Part shown: piece by piece, positions 29,003 through 37,410 of the stretch
Layout: the number at the start of each line of letters is the position of its first letter
How positions within the stretch are numbered: the stretch's first letter is position 1
Assembly (NCBI RefSeq): GCF_003326475.1
Contig: NZ_JPWA01000037.1
Location: forward strand, 1-47,664
Direction of reading: 5' to 3'
Length of the DNA: 47,664 bases
DNA from: Thalassospira xianhensis MCCC 1A02616
GTDB lineage: Bacteria; Pseudomonadota; Alphaproteobacteria; Rhodospirillales; Thalassospiraceae
Made by a program: the position numbers and the translations under genes
The notes under the pieces: model-generated
What the model saw: the letters and a program-made list of their open reading frames with translations, nothing else
What the model was told of the DNA's origin: nothing
Database searches by the model: none

Positions 29003-30097
29003 TCAGCCCTCTTTGGGCAGGAGCCAGGTGATATGGCCCATCTTGCGTCCGGCTTTGGCTTCGGCTTTGCCGTAAAGGTGCAGTTTTGCATCCGGCTCGG
29101 CCAAAATTGCCTGCCAGTCATCTATGTCATGCCCCAGAAGGTTCTTCATCCGCGCATTTGAATGGTGGGCCGGATTGCCCAAAGGCAGGCCGCACACGGC
29201 ACGGATGAATTGTTCAAACTGGCTGGTGATGCAGGCATCAATCGTCCAGTGGCCGGAATTATGCGGGCGCGGTGCAACTTCGTTTACCAGAACGTCGCCA
29301 TCGGTCGTGACGAACATTTCGACGGCCAGCAACCCGACAAATTCCATGGCCTCGACCAGACGGGTGGCGATGTCTTCTGCCTTTTTGGCAAGATCAGCGG
29401 GAATCTTTGCCGGGGCAATCGTGACATCAAGAATGTGATTGGTATGAACATTTTCAACCGGGCAGAAGCAGGCGGTGTCCCCCTTGACCCCGCGCGCGAC
29501 AATGACCGAGATTTCGCGTTCGAACGAAATAAAGCCTTCGAGAATGGCTTCGGCACCGTTCATTTCAGCCCATGCGTCATCGAGGCTGGTTTCGTCGGTG
29601 ATTTTGACCTGACCCTTGCCGTCATACCCCATTTCGGTGGTTTTAAGCACGGCGGGACGCCCAAGTTTGGCAATGGCGGCTTTAAGATCGGCAAGTGAGA
29701 GGACGGCGGCAAAAGGTGCCGTGCCGATACCATTTTCATTGCAGAAGGTCTTTTCACGCAGGCGGTTCTGCGACAGATGCAGGCATTTCCAGCCCGGGCG
29801 GACCGGCACCAGTTGGGATAGCAGTTTCACGCTGTCATGCGGCACGTTTTCGAACTCGAACGTCACGACATCTACATCGGAGGCAAAGGCGCGAAGCGCA
29901 TCCAGATCGGTGTAATCGGCAACTGTTGCCTTGGCACAGACCTGTTCGGTCGGGCTGTCCGTTCCGGGGCCGAAAACATGGACCTTATAACCAAGTTCAG
30001 CCGCGCAAAGGGCGGCCATACGGCCAAGCTGGCCATTGCCCATGATGCCAATCGTGCTGCCCGGTGCGATGATGCGTGTCGCGAAATCCTGCGTCAT
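29003..30097 (-). CDS. purK: N5-carboxyaminoimidazole ribonucleotide synthase
   Basis: A 364-aa ATP-grasp enzyme converting AIR, bicarbonate and ATP to N5-CAIR in purine synthesis. Features: the N-terminal nucleotide-fold start IGIMGNGQLGRMAALCAAELGY, VVTFEFENVP, the ATP-grasp lysine and glycine loop KTTEMGYDGKGQ, FERE(I)SVIVAR, and the metal-binding tail NEVAPRPHNSGHWTIDAC. The product is used by PurE, encoded upstream on the same strand with a 97-base gap that contains a terminator. Confidence 0.97.
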   Translation of the reverse strand: MTQDFATRIIAPGSTIGIMGNGQLGRMAALCAAELGYKVHVFGPGTDSPTEQVCAKATVADYTDLDALRAFASDVDVVTFEFENVPHDSVKLLSQLVPVRPGWKCLHLSQNRLREKTFCNENGIGTAPFAAVLSLADLKAAIAKLGRPAVLKTTEMGYDGKGQVKITDETSLDDAWAEMNGAEAILEGFISFEREISVIVARGVKGDTACFCPVENVHTNHILDVTIAPAKIPADLAKKAEDIATRLVEAMEFVGLLAVEMFVTTDGDVLVNEVAPRPHNSGHWTIDACITSQFEQFIRAVCGLPLGNPAHHSNARMKNLLGHDIDDWQAILAEPDAKLHLYGKAEAKAGRKMGHITWLLPKEG

Positions 30098-30162
30098 TTA
30101 TTCCTCGAATTCCTTCACATTCCCCAGTCGGGGCGGGCATCATTGACCTGAATGATGCCAAA

Positions 30163-30189
30163 GAAAAACGCGCCCGTTTGGGCGCGCTG
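30163..30189 (-). terminator. Terminator between purE and purK
   Basis: On the - strand CGCGCCC (30180-30186) and GGGCGCG (30169-30175) enclose AAAC and are followed by TTTTTCTTT. It lies just after the purE stop and before purK, so purK expression must rely on read-through or its own promoter. Confidence 0.85.
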
Positions 30190-30194
30190 AAAGC

Positions 30195-30695
30195 TTACGG
30201 TGCGGGATCAACCGGTTCTTCGGCGACCGCGTCAGTCTGCTGTGCGCGCCAGTCATCAAGACGCCCGGCCAGCGCATCATCCATCAGTGCCATGATCCCG
30301 GCGGCCATCAGGCCGGCATTTTTCGCCCCTGCGGAGCCAATTGCCAGTGTTCCGACCGGAACGCCGCCCGGCATCTGAACGATCGACAGAAGGCTATCAA
30401 GGCCTTTAAGCGTGCGGCTTTGCACCGGAACACCCAGAACCGGAAGCGGGGTCATGGCCGCAGCCATGCCCGGCAGGTGGGCGGCACCGCCTGCACCGGC
30501 GATAATCACCTTAAGGCCGCGCGACTTTGCGGATTTGGCATAGTCATACAGACGATCCGGGGTGCGATGGGCTGATACGATTTTGGTCTCGTAGGGGACT
30601 TGCAGCGCATCGAGGACATCTGCTGCATTTTTCATGGTTTCCCAGTCGGACTGGCTGCCCATGATAATGCCGATGACCGGGCGTTGATCGCTCAT
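30195..30695 (-). CDS. purE: N5-CAIR mutase
   Basis: A 166-aa class I PurE that moves the carboxyl group of N5-CAIR to give CAIR. It carries [13 protein letters not shown] near residue 10, SAHRTPDRL with the catalytic histidine, and [26 protein letters not shown]. The C-terminal 20 residues are acidic and family-variable. It is the first gene of the purE-purK cluster; the start is ATG 30695. Confidence 0.97.
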   Translation of the reverse strand: MSDQRPVIGIIMGSQSDWETMKNAADVLDALQVPYETKIVSAHRTPDRLYDYAKSAKSRGLKVIIAGAGGAAHLPGMAAAMTPLPVLGVPVQSRTLKGLDSLLSIVQMPGGVPVGTLAIGSAGAKNAGLMAAGIMALMDDALAGRLDDWRAQQTDAVAEEPVDPAP

Positions 30696-30959
30696 GCTGG
30701 CGGCTCCGTTTGTCGCGCGTTATCAGAAGGCCCGCATTATAGGCAGGAAGGGTGATCATGCAAGCCTGCCGGTCGCCTGATATGGCACTGTTTTCGGGAT
30801 AATTTCGCGGGGCTTTTCCTGTCGTCGTCAGGTAGCCATAAGGGTAGGTATCTTATCCTTGCTTACAGTTGATAATTTAAGTGAAGTATAAGTATTTTGG
30901 GTTTATAGTTATTCATATCAATTTTTATCTCTGTGCAGGTAGCACAAGAGAGGGCAGAC

Positions 30960-31802
30960 ATGAAAGTCACGAGACCCGGTTCCGCCACGCCATCATCGAT
31001 GGCGGCGGGAGATGGACGGTATCCATCCAATCCCTATGCCGCGTACACCTATGGCAGGCCTGTGCGTAAAAAAGGTGTGCCTGATCCCGATCAGCATCAG
31101 GTTGATATCGTCAATCGCGATATCCTGAGCGCCGAACCTCCGGTTCCGGCCAATATTCATGACATTGCGGATGTTCTTGGCATTCCGGACGCGCAGGTGA
31201 CACCGGCTGTTGAAAAGGCGATTGCGCGGTTGATGCTGCGTGTGAACGGCCTGACTGAAAACCTTGCGGAACTGCAACGTCATCAGATTGAACTGACCCG
31301 GGCAGAGGGCCGAGACCCATTCACCGGGGCGTTAAGCCGCAACAGCTTCATGCAGATTGTTGAAAACGAAATGGCACTGGTCGGATCGGACCGGACGACG
31401 CGCGCGCTTATGTTGTGCGAGATTGCAAATCTTGATGATGTTTTGCAGCGTCATGGCCATGGCTGCAAGGAAGGGGTGTTTACCTTCCTGTACCGGACGA
31501 TAACCGAATTCATCATGCTGCCCCATCAGGTTGGTTATCTTGGCTGCAACGATTTTATCGCGCTGCTTTACAACATGGATGAACAGGATGCCTGGCAACG
31601 TGGCGATGCCATCACCCGGCGTTTGAAAAAGCATCCGTTTTTCTGGAACGGCAAATACGTCACCATTATTCCGGTGTTTGGTATTTATCATGTCAAAGCG
31701 GGCGACACCGCCCACGAGGCACTGGTATCTGTGGATTATGCCCTGCGTGCCGAAAAGGAAATGAAATCGGCTCAGTTGCAGCGGATTCCAAGCGGGCTTT
31801 GA
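30960..31802 (+). CDS. Degenerate GGDEF-domain protein
   Basis: A 280-aa soluble protein. The first 85 residues are low-complexity, followed by a helix (about 85-115) that leads into a GGDEF-like fold. The lead-in DPFTGALSR (119-127) matches the usual D-x-L-T-G-L-x-N-R. The signature loop is GCNDF (195-199) instead of GGDEF, and the metal/substrate region reads EIANLDDVLQRHGH where DIDxFKxxND is usual. Diguanylate cyclase activity is therefore unlikely; it may bind a ligand or a partner. There is no RxxD inhibitory site. AGAGGG precedes ATG 30960. Confidence 0.72.
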   Translation: MKVTRPGSATPSSMAAGDGRYPSNPYAAYTYGRPVRKKGVPDPDQHQVDIVNRDILSAEPPVPANIHDIADVLGIPDAQVTPAVEKAIARLMLRVNGLTENLAELQRHQIELTRAEGRDPFTGALSRNSFMQIVENEMALVGSDRTTRALMLCEIANLDDVLQRHGHGCKEGVFTFLYRTITEFIMLPHQVGYLGCNDFIALLYNMDEQDAWQRGDAITRRLKKHPFFWNGKYVTIIPVFGIYHVKAGDTAHEALVSVDYALRAEKEMKSAQLQRIPSGL

Positions 31803-31845
31803 AGTGACCGCGTATGTTGTGATCCGAATGCAGGATTTGGTCTGT

Positions 31846-31880
31846 AACCCGCGCCCGTTACCAACGGGCGCGTTGCCTTT
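31846..31880. terminator. Hairpin terminator between the GGDEF-like and DUF465 genes
   Basis: GCGCCCGTT (31851-31859) and AACGGGCGC (31863-31871) pair perfectly. The + strand tail GTTGCCTTT is only moderately T-rich. The flanking genes converge. Confidence 0.65.
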
Positions 31881-32086
31881 CAGGCAATAATATCCGGGAC
31901 CAGCTGCGACTCGAGATAGAGAATCTCGTCCTTGAGTGCGAGTTTACGCTTTTTCATGCGGCCCAGACGCAACTGATCGTGATGGGCCCCATGGGCCAAT
32001 TGTTCGATTGCTATATCGAGATCACGATGTTCCTCGCGCAGAAACAGCAGTCTTTTTTCAACCGCGATCTGATTGATTTCGTCCAT
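31880..32086 (-). CDS. DUF465 (YdcH-like) short protein
   Basis: A 68-aa, highly charged, helical protein. LRLGRMKKRKLALKDEIL is the DUF465 hallmark (L..lKk.KL.lKDei). The function of the family is unknown. I chose ATG 32086 (MDEINQIAV); the upstream extension in frame to 32149 is not family-like. Its stop is at the foot of the preceding hairpin. Confidence 0.78.
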   Translation of the reverse strand: MDEINQIAVEKRLLFLREEHRDLDIAIEQLAHGAHHDQLRLGRMKKRKLALKDEILYLESQLVPDIIA

Positions 32087-32205
32087 TTTTGATCCAGCTT
32101 GGTTAGCGACGCGAAGAGCCTGTAATACTATCAGAATTCGGGTTGGCAACCCATATGATTTGTAATCTGACTAGTGAATAAGACCAGATGAGACGGAGGA
32201 TACGG

Positions 32206-33312
32206 ATGCGGATCGGAATTCTGACGAGCGGTGGCGATTGTGCGGGCCTGAATGCCGTCATTCTGGCAGTGGTGCGTCGCGCAGTGCTTGGCTATGGCTG
32301 GGACGTGGTCGGCATCCGGCAGGGAACCCACGGATTGATGCAGGATCCGCCGCAGGCGATTGATCTGAACGATTACGTGAATAATGACGGAATGCTGCGC
32401 CTTGGCGGTACGATTCTTGGTACCGTCAACAAGGGCGATCCGTTCCATTATCCGATGCCAGATGGCAGTTTTGCCGACCGTTCGGCCGAGGTGATCGCCG
32501 GGTATCATAAGCTTGGGCTGGATGCGCTGATCGGTGTTGGCGGGGATGGCAGCATGGCGATCCTGCACCGGTTGGCCGAAATGGGTGGCATCAATCTGGT
32601 GGGGATTCCCAAAACCATCGATAACGACCTGGCGCTGACGGAATATTCGGTGGGCTTTACCACGGCAGTCAATGTTGCGGTCGAGGCACTTGATCGTTTG
32701 CAGCCGACTGCTGCGTCGCATGACCGTATCATGATCCTTGAGGTCATGGGGCGCGATGCCGGGCATATTGCACTGTTTGCCGGGGTTGCCGGCGGGGCGG
32801 ATGCGATCCTGATCCCGGAAATGGATTACGATCTGGATGCCCTGACCGAGCATTGCCTGAATATCCGCAAACGCGGGCGCAATCATGCATTGGTGATCGT
32901 CGCCGAGGCGGTCAAGCGCGATGACGGGGCCGCGGTCACGCAAGGTGATGACGGCCAGAAAGTACGCTATGGCGGGATCGGACACTGGCTGGCGGACGAA
33001 TTGGGCGCGCGGACCGGATGGGAAACCCGTGTGACCGTGCTGGGCCACGTGCAGCGCGGCGGGATTCCATCGCCGCGTGACCGGGTCATTGCATCGGCAT
33101 TCGGGGTGCATGCGGTGGACCTGATTGCGCAGAAAAGTTTTGACCGTGTGGTCGCCTGGTCAAAGCGCAAGGTGATTGATGTTGCAATGGCCGATGTGAT
33201 TGTCGGCCCGCGGCTTGTCGATACCAATGGAACCATGGTATCGACCGCAAAGGGGCTTGGTGCCTATATCGGCCATCCGCCCAAAACGGCTCGGACGGCA
33301 AAAACGGTCTGA
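32206..33312 (+). CDS. pfkA: 6-phosphofructokinase (group III-like)
   Basis: A 368-aa glycolytic enzyme phosphorylating fructose 6-phosphate. It starts RIGILTSGGDCAGLNAV, with GGDGSMAIL (about 112) and PKTIDNDL (about 136), then MGRDAGHIAL and VLGHVQRGG. The Gly after GGD is the ATP-type residue, whereas the Lys of PKTIDND is typical of group III and pyrophosphate-dependent enzymes, so the phosphoryl donor cannot be settled from sequence. GGAGGA precedes ATG 32206; an ATG 18 bases upstream is less likely. Confidence 0.92.
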   Translation: MRIGILTSGGDCAGLNAVILAVVRRAVLGYGWDVVGIRQGTHGLMQDPPQAIDLNDYVNNDGMLRLGGTILGTVNKGDPFHYPMPDGSFADRSAEVIAGYHKLGLDALIGVGGDGSMAILHRLAEMGGINLVGIPKTIDNDLALTEYSVGFTTAVNVAVEALDRLQPTAASHDRIMILEVMGRDAGHIALFAGVAGGADAILIPEMDYDLDALTEHCLNIRKRGRNHALVIVAEAVKRDDGAAVTQGDDGQKVRYGGIGHWLADELGARTGWETRVTVLGHVQRGGIPSPRDRVIASAFGVHAVDLIAQKSFDRVVAWSKRKVIDVAMADVIVGPRLVDTNGTMVSTAKGLGAYIGHPPKTARTAKTV

Positions 33313-33351
33313 TCAACAGGCCGCATTTACATAAAAACAGACAGGTTGGAT

Positions 33352-33825
33352 ATGAAGGCTGAGGAAGTCTGGACCTTTACGGTCGAGATGTATGGACGGA
33401 ACGGCGTTGCGCCGTTGTGTCTTGAATTGCAGGAACGATGTGATCTGGATGTGAACATGCTTTTGTTTATGTTCTATCTTGGCCAGAAGGGGCTGGCACC
33501 GCATAGCATATCCGCCCTTGAAAACGCGGTACGGGACTGGCGTGAACAGGTGATTGTGCCATTGCGCAATATCCGTCGCTTTTTGCGGAATGCTGATTGG
33601 GACAGTGCGCAAAAGCTGCGCACCAAAATCAAGAATGACGAACTGAACGCCGAACGGATCGAGCAGGAGCTGTTGTGCGACGCGGTCGAAACCATCCCGG
33701 CCGGTGATCGGATGGCCCCGGCACGGGCTTATTTGTCGCCGACCCGCTTTGATCTGAGCCAGCCGGAATGTGATGCCGCGCTGGAACGGCTTCGCGCCTG
33801 CATGCTGTTAAGCCCGAAGGCGTAA
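33352..33825 (+). CDS. TIGR02444/DUF2390 family protein
   Basis: A 157-aa protein with the family pattern WTFTVEMYGRNGVAPLCLELQERCDLDVNMLLFMFYLGQ, followed by WREQVIVPLRNIRRFL. It is helical and probably cytoplasmic; no function is established that I know of. I chose ATG 33352; a TTG two codons upstream is possible. It follows pfkA by 39 bases and converges with ubiX. Confidence 0.82.
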   Translation: MKAEEVWTFTVEMYGRNGVAPLCLELQERCDLDVNMLLFMFYLGQKGLAPHSISALENAVRDWREQVIVPLRNIRRFLRNADWDSAQKLRTKIKNDELNAERIEQELLCDAVETIPAGDRMAPARAYLSPTRFDLSQPECDAALERLRACMLLSPKA

Positions 33826-33840
33826 TAAGGTGGCTGCTGA

Positions 33841-34458
33841 TTAATCCGTTTTGCGCGCTTTGCCAGTGACCGGGATGTGGTTTTCGGCGTCCGTATCGCC
33901 CCAGCGTGCCGTTTCCGGCAGATCAATATCAAACAGATCGAGAATACGGCCGCAGCTTTGCGTGACCATTTCATCGAGCGATTGCGGCCGCGCATAGAAG
34001 GCGGGCACCGGCGGTGCGATGATGGCACCGTTTTCGGTGGCCAGTGCCATATTGCGGATATGGCCGGCATGAAGCGGCGTTTCGCGCGCCATCAGAACCA
34101 GTCGACGGCGTTCTTTGAGAACCACATCGGCGGCACGGGCGATCAAATTGTCTGCGACTCCGCTTGCGACCTCGGCCAGGGACTTCATCGAGCAGGGGGC
34201 GATGATCATGCCACGTGCGCGAAATGAACCCGATGCGATCGATGCGCCTATATCCGCATTGTCATGGATGACGTCTGCCATCTCTTTGATATCGCGGATT
34301 TTAAAATCGGTTTCATAGGCGATTGTGCGCTCTGCCGCCTTTGAAAGGATCAGGTGAGTCTCGATTGGCGAATTTTTCAGCAGCTGTAAAAAACGGATGC
34401 CGTAAATCACCCCGGACGCGCCGGTTATGCCAATGATAAGTCGATCCTTTTGAGACAT
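33841..34458 (-). CDS. ubiX: Flavin prenyltransferase UbiX
   Basis: A 205-aa flavoprotein that prenylates FMN to make the cofactor of UbiD decarboxylases. Landmarks are IIGITGASGVIYGIRFLQLL at the start, ASGSFRARGMIIAPCSMKSLAEVASGVADNL, RRRLVLMARETPLHAGHI and PPVPAFYARPQSLDEMV. I chose ATG 34458; a GTG seven codons upstream is in frame. No ubiD is nearby in the window. Confidence 0.95.
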   Translation of the reverse strand: MSQKDRLIIGITGASGVIYGIRFLQLLKNSPIETHLILSKAAERTIAYETDFKIRDIKEMADVIHDNADIGASIASGSFRARGMIIAPCSMKSLAEVASGVADNLIARAADVVLKERRRLVLMARETPLHAGHIRNMALATENGAIIAPPVPAFYARPQSLDEMVTQSCGRILDLFDIDLPETARWGDTDAENHIPVTGKARKTD

Positions 34459-34573
34459 TTTATGTTTTATCCGGGTCACTATTTGAACGATTGCGTCGTC
34501 GAAAGACTGGAAATCATATTACAGAATTACTACCATCAATGTGTGGGCAATGTCAGAACTGAGGAGTAGGCGA

Positions 34574-34738
34574 ATGAGTGTTCAATCCCATGTCGAAGCT
34601 CTCACTGCCAAACATGCTGCACTTGAGCAGGAACTCCACTACGAGCAGCGCCGCCCGGCGCCAGACAATTCCCGTGTCGCAGACATTAAACGCCGCAAGC
34701 TCGAAATCAAGGACGAGATAAGTCGAATAACCCATTAG
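34574..34738 (+). CDS. Second DUF465 (YdcH-like) short protein
   Basis: A 54-aa charged helical protein starting MSVQSHVEALTAKHAALEQ and ending DIKRRKLEIKDEISR, the DUF465 pattern. GAGGAG (34561-34566) lies just before ATG 34574. It is paralogous to the protein at 31880-32086. Such short YdcH proteins are common in Alphaproteobacteria; the role is unknown. Confidence 0.8.
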   Translation: MSVQSHVEALTAKHAALEQELHYEQRRPAPDNSRVADIKRRKLEIKDEISRITH

Positions 34739-35183
34739 CCGTCAAGAGGATGCTGGCAAAATCCGCACAGCGTGATGGTAAGGCTGCGCCGATTGCCTGA
34801 AAAATGCATCTCCTGACGACAGGATCAGTCCCTTCATTTTTTGCCGCCTCCGCTTGTCGCCCACAACGAGAGGCGGCATTCTTGTAAGCATCCTCCGGCG
34901 TTCCGATCTGTATGAAACAGCATACGCGGAAAGATGTTTTCTGGATTGATTTCAATCCGCAAAAATCCCGGTTTTCCGCCCTCTACCAATGTCTAAGGGG
35001 CATTGGAAATTTAAATCGGTATTATGATGCCGAATTATGGGTGAGCCCTATATTTCACCCTTGATACAGATCGGGCAGGCGATGTCACAACGGTTGCGGA
35101 TGATGATGTCGCGGTAACGCAGCACACAAGCCAGACGCGTATATTTGGGCAAAGATCCAGACGCGCGGGAGGAAGTTTCACAA
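34739..35183. other. Intergenic region ahead of prpE with several dyads
   Basis: 445 bases without a convincing gene. They contain the hairpin listed separately (34842-34878), a dyad CCAATG...CATTGG (34986-34991 / 35001-35006) and a dyad GGGTGA...TCACCC (35039-35044 / 35055-35060). The last two lie 125-200 bases before prpE and may be regulator sites. GAGGAAG precedes the prpE start. Confidence 0.5.
34842..34884 (+). terminator. Hairpin terminator after the DUF465 gene
   Basis: TGCCGCCTC (34842-34850) and GAGGCGGCA (34870-34878) pair perfectly, with a short TTCTTG tail. The loop is long (19 bases), so termination is plausible but not certain. Confidence 0.6.
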
Positions 35184-37085
35184 ATGACGGGTCGCTATCA
35201 GGAAATCTATGATCGTTCGATCACGGACAGGGAAGGTTTCTGGGCCGAGGCTGCGGAAAATCTGTCCTGGTACAAGAAATGGGACCGTGTGCTTGATGAC
35301 AGCAACGCGCCGTTTTATCGCTGGTTTGAAGGGGGGATGGTCAATACCTGCTTTAACGCGCTGGATCGTCATATCGAAAACGGTCGCGGTGAACAGGCAG
35401 CCCTGATCTATGACAGCCCGGTCACCAATACGATTGAAACATTCACCTATAACCGGTTGCGCGATGAAGTCGCCCGCCTTGCCGGGGCCCTGCACGCCAA
35501 GGGGGTGACCAAGGGGGACCGGGTGATCATCTATATGCCGATGATCCCGCAGGCGGCGATGGCGATGCTGGCGTGCGCGCGCATTGGTGCGATCCATTCC
35601 GTCGTGTTTGGCGGGTTTGCATCAAACGAGCTTGCAACCCGGATCAATGACGCGAAGCCCAAGCTTATCCTGAGTGCCAGTTGCGGTATCGAAGGATCGC
35701 GGGTGATCGAATACAAGCCGCTTCTGGACCGGGCGATTGATCAGGCGAAGCACAAGGTCGAATCCGTGCTGATGTTCCAGCGTGCGCAATGTTCGGCCCC
35801 GCTGATTGATGGCCGTGATTTTGACTGGATGGCGGAATGCGCCAAGGCGGCACCCGCTGATTGTGTGCCGGTGGCCGCGACCGACCCGCTTTATGTCCTT
35901 TACACATCCGGCACCACCGGCCAGCCCAAGGGGGTCGTGCGCGACAATGGCGGGCATATGGTGGCGCTTAACTGGTCAATGAAGAATATCTATGACGTCG
36001 ATGCCGGTGATGTGTATTGGGCAGCATCCGATGTGGGGTGGGTCGTCGGGCATTCCTATATCGTTTATGCGCCGCTTCTGGCCGGATGCACGACCGTGAT
36101 GTATGAAGGCAAACCGGTCGGAACGCCGGATGCCGGGGCATTCTGGCGGGTGATATCGCAGCATCGCGTCAAGGTCCTGTTTACCGCGCCGACCGCGTTC
36201 CGGGCGATCAAGCGTGATGACCCCAAGGCCGCGTTGATGGCCAATTATGATCTTTCGTGCCTGAAGGCGCTTTATCTTGCCGGGGAACGATCCGACCCCG
36301 ATACGCTGCACTGGGCCGAAGACAGCCTTGGCGTGCCGGTGATTGACCATTGGTGGCAGACCGAAACCGGCTGGTCGATCTGTGCCAATCCGCGGGGCAT
36401 TGAAATGCTGCCGATCAAGTATGGCTCGCCGACGGTCGCGGCCTGTGGCTGGGACGTGCAGGTGGTGGATGAAGGCGGCAAACCATTGGAGCGCGGCAAG
36501 ATCGGCGCATTGGTGGCCAAGCTGCCCCTGCCGCCGGGAACATTGCCGACCCTTTGGCATAATGATGACCGGTTCAAATCGGCCTATCTTGAAGAATTTC
36601 CGGGCTATTACGCGACGGGGGATGCCGGTTTCATTGATGAGGACGGCTATATCTATGTCATGTCGCGAACCGATGACATCATCAATGTTGCTGGACATCG
36701 ACTGTCGACCGGGGCGATGGAAGAAGTCCTTTCGGGGCATCCCGATGTTGCCGAATGTGCCGTGATCGGGGTGCATGATGACCTTAAGGGGCAATTGCCA
36801 CTTGGCTTTGTGGTTCTGAAATCCGGGGTGGACCGCCCGCACGAGGCGATCATCAAGGAAGTGGTTGCGATGGTACGCGATCAGATCGGGCCGGTTGCGG
36901 CGTTTAAGCAGGCAACCATCGTGGACCGCCTGCCCAAAACCCGGTCGGGCAAGATCCTTCGCAAGACCATGCGATCCATCGCGGATGGGGAGGCCTACAA
37001 CGCCCCGGCAACCATTGATGATCCGGGCATTCTGCCGGAAATTGCTGAAGCCCTGAAAGATATCGGTTACGCCAAATCGGCGTGA
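35184..37085 (+). CDS. prpE: Propionyl-CoA synthetase (propionate-CoA ligase)
   Basis: A 633-aa AMP-forming ligase of the acetyl-CoA synthetase family. It has YTSGTTGQPKGVVRDNGGHMVAL, ASDVGWVVGHSYIVYAPLLAG, WWQTETGWSI and a complete C-terminal domain with the acetylatable lysine in KTRSGKILRKTM. RDNGGH and the shorter N-terminus (starting YQEIYDRSITDREGFWAEAA) point to PrpE rather than Acs; acetate may be a side substrate. I chose ATG 35184 after GAGGAAG; an ATG at 35145 is less likely. There are no other prp genes beside it. Confidence 0.93.
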   Translation: MTGRYQEIYDRSITDREGFWAEAAENLSWYKKWDRVLDDSNAPFYRWFEGGMVNTCFNALDRHIENGRGEQAALIYDSPVTNTIETFTYNRLRDEVARLAGALHAKGVTKGDRVIIYMPMIPQAAMAMLACARIGAIHSVVFGGFASNELATRINDAKPKLILSASCGIEGSRVIEYKPLLDRAIDQAKHKVESVLMFQRAQCSAPLIDGRDFDWMAECAKAAPADCVPVAATDPLYVLYTSGTTGQPKGVVRDNGGHMVALNWSMKNIYDVDAGDVYWAASDVGWVVGHSYIVYAPLLAGCTTVMYEGKPVGTPDAGAFWRVISQHRVKVLFTAPTAFRAIKRDDPKAALMANYDLSCLKALYLAGERSDPDTLHWAEDSLGVPVIDHWWQTETGWSICANPRGIEMLPIKYGSPTVAACGWDVQVVDEGGKPLERGKIGALVAKLPLPPGTLPTLWHNDDRFKSAYLEEFPGYYATGDAGFIDEDGYIYVMSRTDDIINVAGHRLSTGAMEEVLSGHPDVAECAVIGVHDDLKGQLPLGFVVLKSGVDRPHEAIIKEVVAMVRDQIGPVAAFKQATIVDRLPKTRSGKILRKTMRSIADGEAYNAPATIDDPGILPEIAEALKDIGYAKSA

Positions 37086-37125
37086 TCTGACGGAATGAAA
37101 ACTCCCAATGCCCGGACAAGCACGG

Positions 37126-37170
37126 GACAACTTGACCGCCCGCCGGATTTATCCTGCGGGCGGATTTTAT
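37126..37170 (+). terminator. Terminator of prpE (copy 1 of a repeated element)
   Basis: CCGCCCGC (37136-37143) and GCGGGCGG (37156-37163) pair perfectly and are followed by ATTTTATT. The 18 bases starting at 37126 recur with one change at 39076, with a similar hairpin. Confidence 0.85.
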
Positions 37171-37310
37171 TCGGGCCGGGGTGGATTGACTGCGCGGTCT
37201 TGCCAGAGGCAACGGTGTAGGGTGGTATTCATAAGATATTGAAAAGTATGTCATTTTCTGAGGTATGGGTTTTCCACCGGAAGTTTTCTCGATTTTTCAG
37301 AAAAATGTTC

Positions 37311-37339
37311 TTGATTTGTTCTTTTGTTTATGGCATAAA
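37311..37339 (+). promoter_or_regulatory. Putative promoter of a small RNA
   Basis: TTGATT (37311-37316), a 17-base spacer and CATAAA (37334-37339), with a strong terminator about 35 bases further on. Confidence 0.45.
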
Positions 37340-37344
37340 GACAA

Positions 37345-37410
37345 AATCAACGGGATAAATGGGCCCGGATCGAAAACCCGCAAAGCGTGATGCGCTTTGC
37401 GGGTTTTTGC
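37345..37410 (+). ncRNA. Putative small RNA of about 65 nt
   Basis: A promoter-like sequence upstream and a perfect terminator hairpin downstream (see the next entry) bound a segment with no start codon in a useful context. The family is not recognised. It could also be only a terminator with a chance promoter. Confidence 0.4.
37373..37410 (+). terminator. Strong Rho-independent terminator
   Basis: AAAACCCGCAAAGCG (37373-37387) pairs with CGCTTTGCGGGTTTT (37393-37407) and ends in TTTTT. It lies 205 bases past the prpE terminator, so it belongs to another transcript. Confidence 0.85.

Noticed and set aside
28840..29121. Upstream extension of the SNase-like gene
   Set aside because: The extension runs through the purK terminator and the purK 3' end, while the internal ATG at 28839 begins a clear signal peptide.
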